Shown in pieces: positions 62,401-64,000 of a stretch of 64,000 nt of DNA. The position numbers were made by a program, and so were the translations under genes. This DNA is from Rotaria sp. Silwood1. Taxonomy: Eukaryota; Rotifera; Eurotatoria; Philodinida; Philodinidae. The notes beneath the pieces are model-generated. The model saw nothing but the letters and a program-made list of their open reading frames with translations, ran no database searches and had not been told where the DNA came from. The stretch's first letter is position 1. Every line of letters begins with the position of its first letter. The stretch lies in assembly GCA_905250075.1 (NCBI GenBank), contig CAJNOP010000001.1, forward strand, positions 6,723,634 through 6,787,633, in the 5' to 3' direction.

Positions 62401-64000
62401 TGTTTTGTAATTATAATAATAAATAGTTGATAGTTTAATTATAGATAATTCAACAGACAAAATATTCTTTGTTGAAATGATATTATTCAACTTGTTTATT
62501 TTATTTATTTTTTAATGCTACACTTTGTTTAAATATTTCTAATGAAACATCTAAAACAAATATGTTTTATTATATTTTATTTAAATGAAAAAAAGTTTTG
62601 ACAATAGATGTATAAAAAAAGAAACAAATTTCTGACAATTAAAAAATGAAAGAAAAAGAACAATAATGCTCATGATTCAACTTTAATAAAAGTTGTAAAT
62701 TGACTTCGGAGACATATCAGATGTTCAATTTCAACATTTGAGATGTGTTTTTTTTCATGAAATTGAGACAATAGAATAAAGATTTTATATAATAAAACAA
62801 TAATCTTTTAATTAAAAAATGATAGATGATAGTATTTAAAGTTTACAAATCAAAATGAAAATTTCTTTAAGAAAATGTACATAGTACATTTTGTTGTTTA
62901 TTTCTAAACAAGAAGTAAAATAGAATATATGTATAAATGAGAATCAACATTTATTCAATACATTTTCCTTTCTCAATGGATACATTTGTTATTCGAAATA
63001 TTGATAGTACGATTAGCATATTTTGACATCATCCTCAAAATTGAAATAGTCATTGAATAAAAATTCTTTTTGTATAAGACATGTAATTTATTCATTGTAT
63101 CAAAAAATATATTTACTTAATAAATTTCTTTTTCGACTAAAATCTATTTGATTTATTTAATGTACAAAACAATAAATTTTATTTCTTTTTCCTTGTGTCA
63201 AAAATAAAGAAAAAAAAAGAATTTGTTTGATTTTTTTTAATATACTTTCGTTGATTAAACAATTTCAATAAATGATGATTCATATTGAAGGATATAAAGA
63301 ATATTTTCATTGATAGAGATTAGAGAGACGATCCTTAAAGAATCTATCCAACAATCAAATTGAGTAAAATCTCATTGGATTTTTTTATCAAATCTTAATG
63401 ATTTCAAATAAGAATTTTTCTAAGATCTTGTTGAATCTTATAGAACTATGGATGAAAATTAACTTACGAAATAATATTGAAATCTTCAAATGTTAGAAAT
63501 ATTCTTGGAACCTATTATCAGAAATTTATGTTATGTATGTAAGTTAGTGCTGATTGATTGAGTATTAATATTATCGGTTGTCAATGTTAAGTGTAAATTA
63601 AGTTGATGTTGATTGAGAATAAGCCCAAAATTTTCTTTTTAATTTAAACGTACAAACTTATCTATTCTTGACTTGTTTTTCTATAAATGACTGTATGGAT
63701 GAATTGATATGGTTATATATTTATATACTGTATAGCGAGAGAGGAAATAAGAGAGACAGAGAGAGAAAGAAAGAAAGAAAGAAAGATGGGTCCACGAAAG
63801 TGAACCAAAGTCTATAGACTTACTTCTGTTAGAATTTATAAGCCAATCAGAGAAAACGTCCATATTTTACGGCCGTCCAAAATATCTTTTTCGTTTCTCG
63901 ATTCAATACAGATGCGATAGTATAACATATAAACTGTAATAGGAACGCTATTGATTGTCTTTTTAATTTTTAGTTTTTCATATTCTGTATTCTAATTTTT
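62401..64000. other. Right-hand end of the window, no gene recognised
   Basis: 1.6 kb of AT-rich sequence with a GAAA microsatellite at about 63757-63785 and GA-rich runs before it. The 5' exons of the SAM-domain gene may lie here, but none could be defined. Confidence 0.5.

Overview
The window looks like about 64 kb of a compact, very AT-rich invertebrate nuclear genome. Genes are dense and split into many exons by short introns, mostly 45-75 bp with canonical GT..AG ends. The few long introns and gaps are filled by terminal-inverted-repeat (TIR) elements. The gene set is animal: TIAM-type Rac exchange factor, sarcoglycan, ULK/unc-51, a DED plus caspase relic, ciliary microtubule proteins and a chitin-binding mucin. 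A protostome is likely and a bdelloid rotifer (Rotaria/Adineta type) is my best guess. The lineage is inferred from style; no rRNA or marker gene is present to prove it. I built exon models by hand and checked reading phase across every junction.

Layout. 1-8842 (+): 3' two thirds of a TIAM/still life RacGEF. 8983-12507: a CFAP97-like gene (-) and a CIMIP2/FAM166-like gene (+), head to head over 224 bp. 12820-15019 (-): an unrecognised proline-rich protein. 16665-24759 (+): a secreted mucin with about ten chitin-binding type-2 modules. 24760-29341: TIR elements and no gene. 29342-30811 (-): a decayed DED-caspase pseudogene. 32099-35675 (-): a PPTC7-type phosphatase, with a small membrane-protein gene (+) nested in its last intron. 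38235-40274 (-): PDIA6. 40808-42089 (+): mitochondrial malate dehydrogenase. 42313-42671 (+): TMEM258. 44485-48599 (+): ULK1/2. 49254-50423 (+): a gamma/delta-type sarcoglycan. 50705-52304 (+): CIAO1. 52441-53335 (-): an unknown single-pass membrane protein. 54593-54602: ten Ns. 55331-58180 (-): GNL3/GNL3L nucleolar GTPase. 60258-62400 (-): a SAM-domain gene split by an element. 62400-64000: no gene seen.

How the genes work together. Most are unrelated housekeeping genes. PDIA6 and TMEM258 both serve secretory-protein folding and glycosylation. MDH and TMEM258 are adjacent, as are sarcoglycan and CIAO1; both are tight same-strand pairs that could be co-transcribed. The two cilium genes share one promoter interval.

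The most striking structure is a non-autonomous, hAT-like element at 60438-61178, with a perfect 8-bp target duplication. Its interior is 23 units of exactly 20 bp, arranged as 13 units, a small hairpin, and 10 units in the opposite sense. It sits inside the SAM-domain exon of the gene at 60258-62400. The DED-caspase relic is the second most interesting locus.
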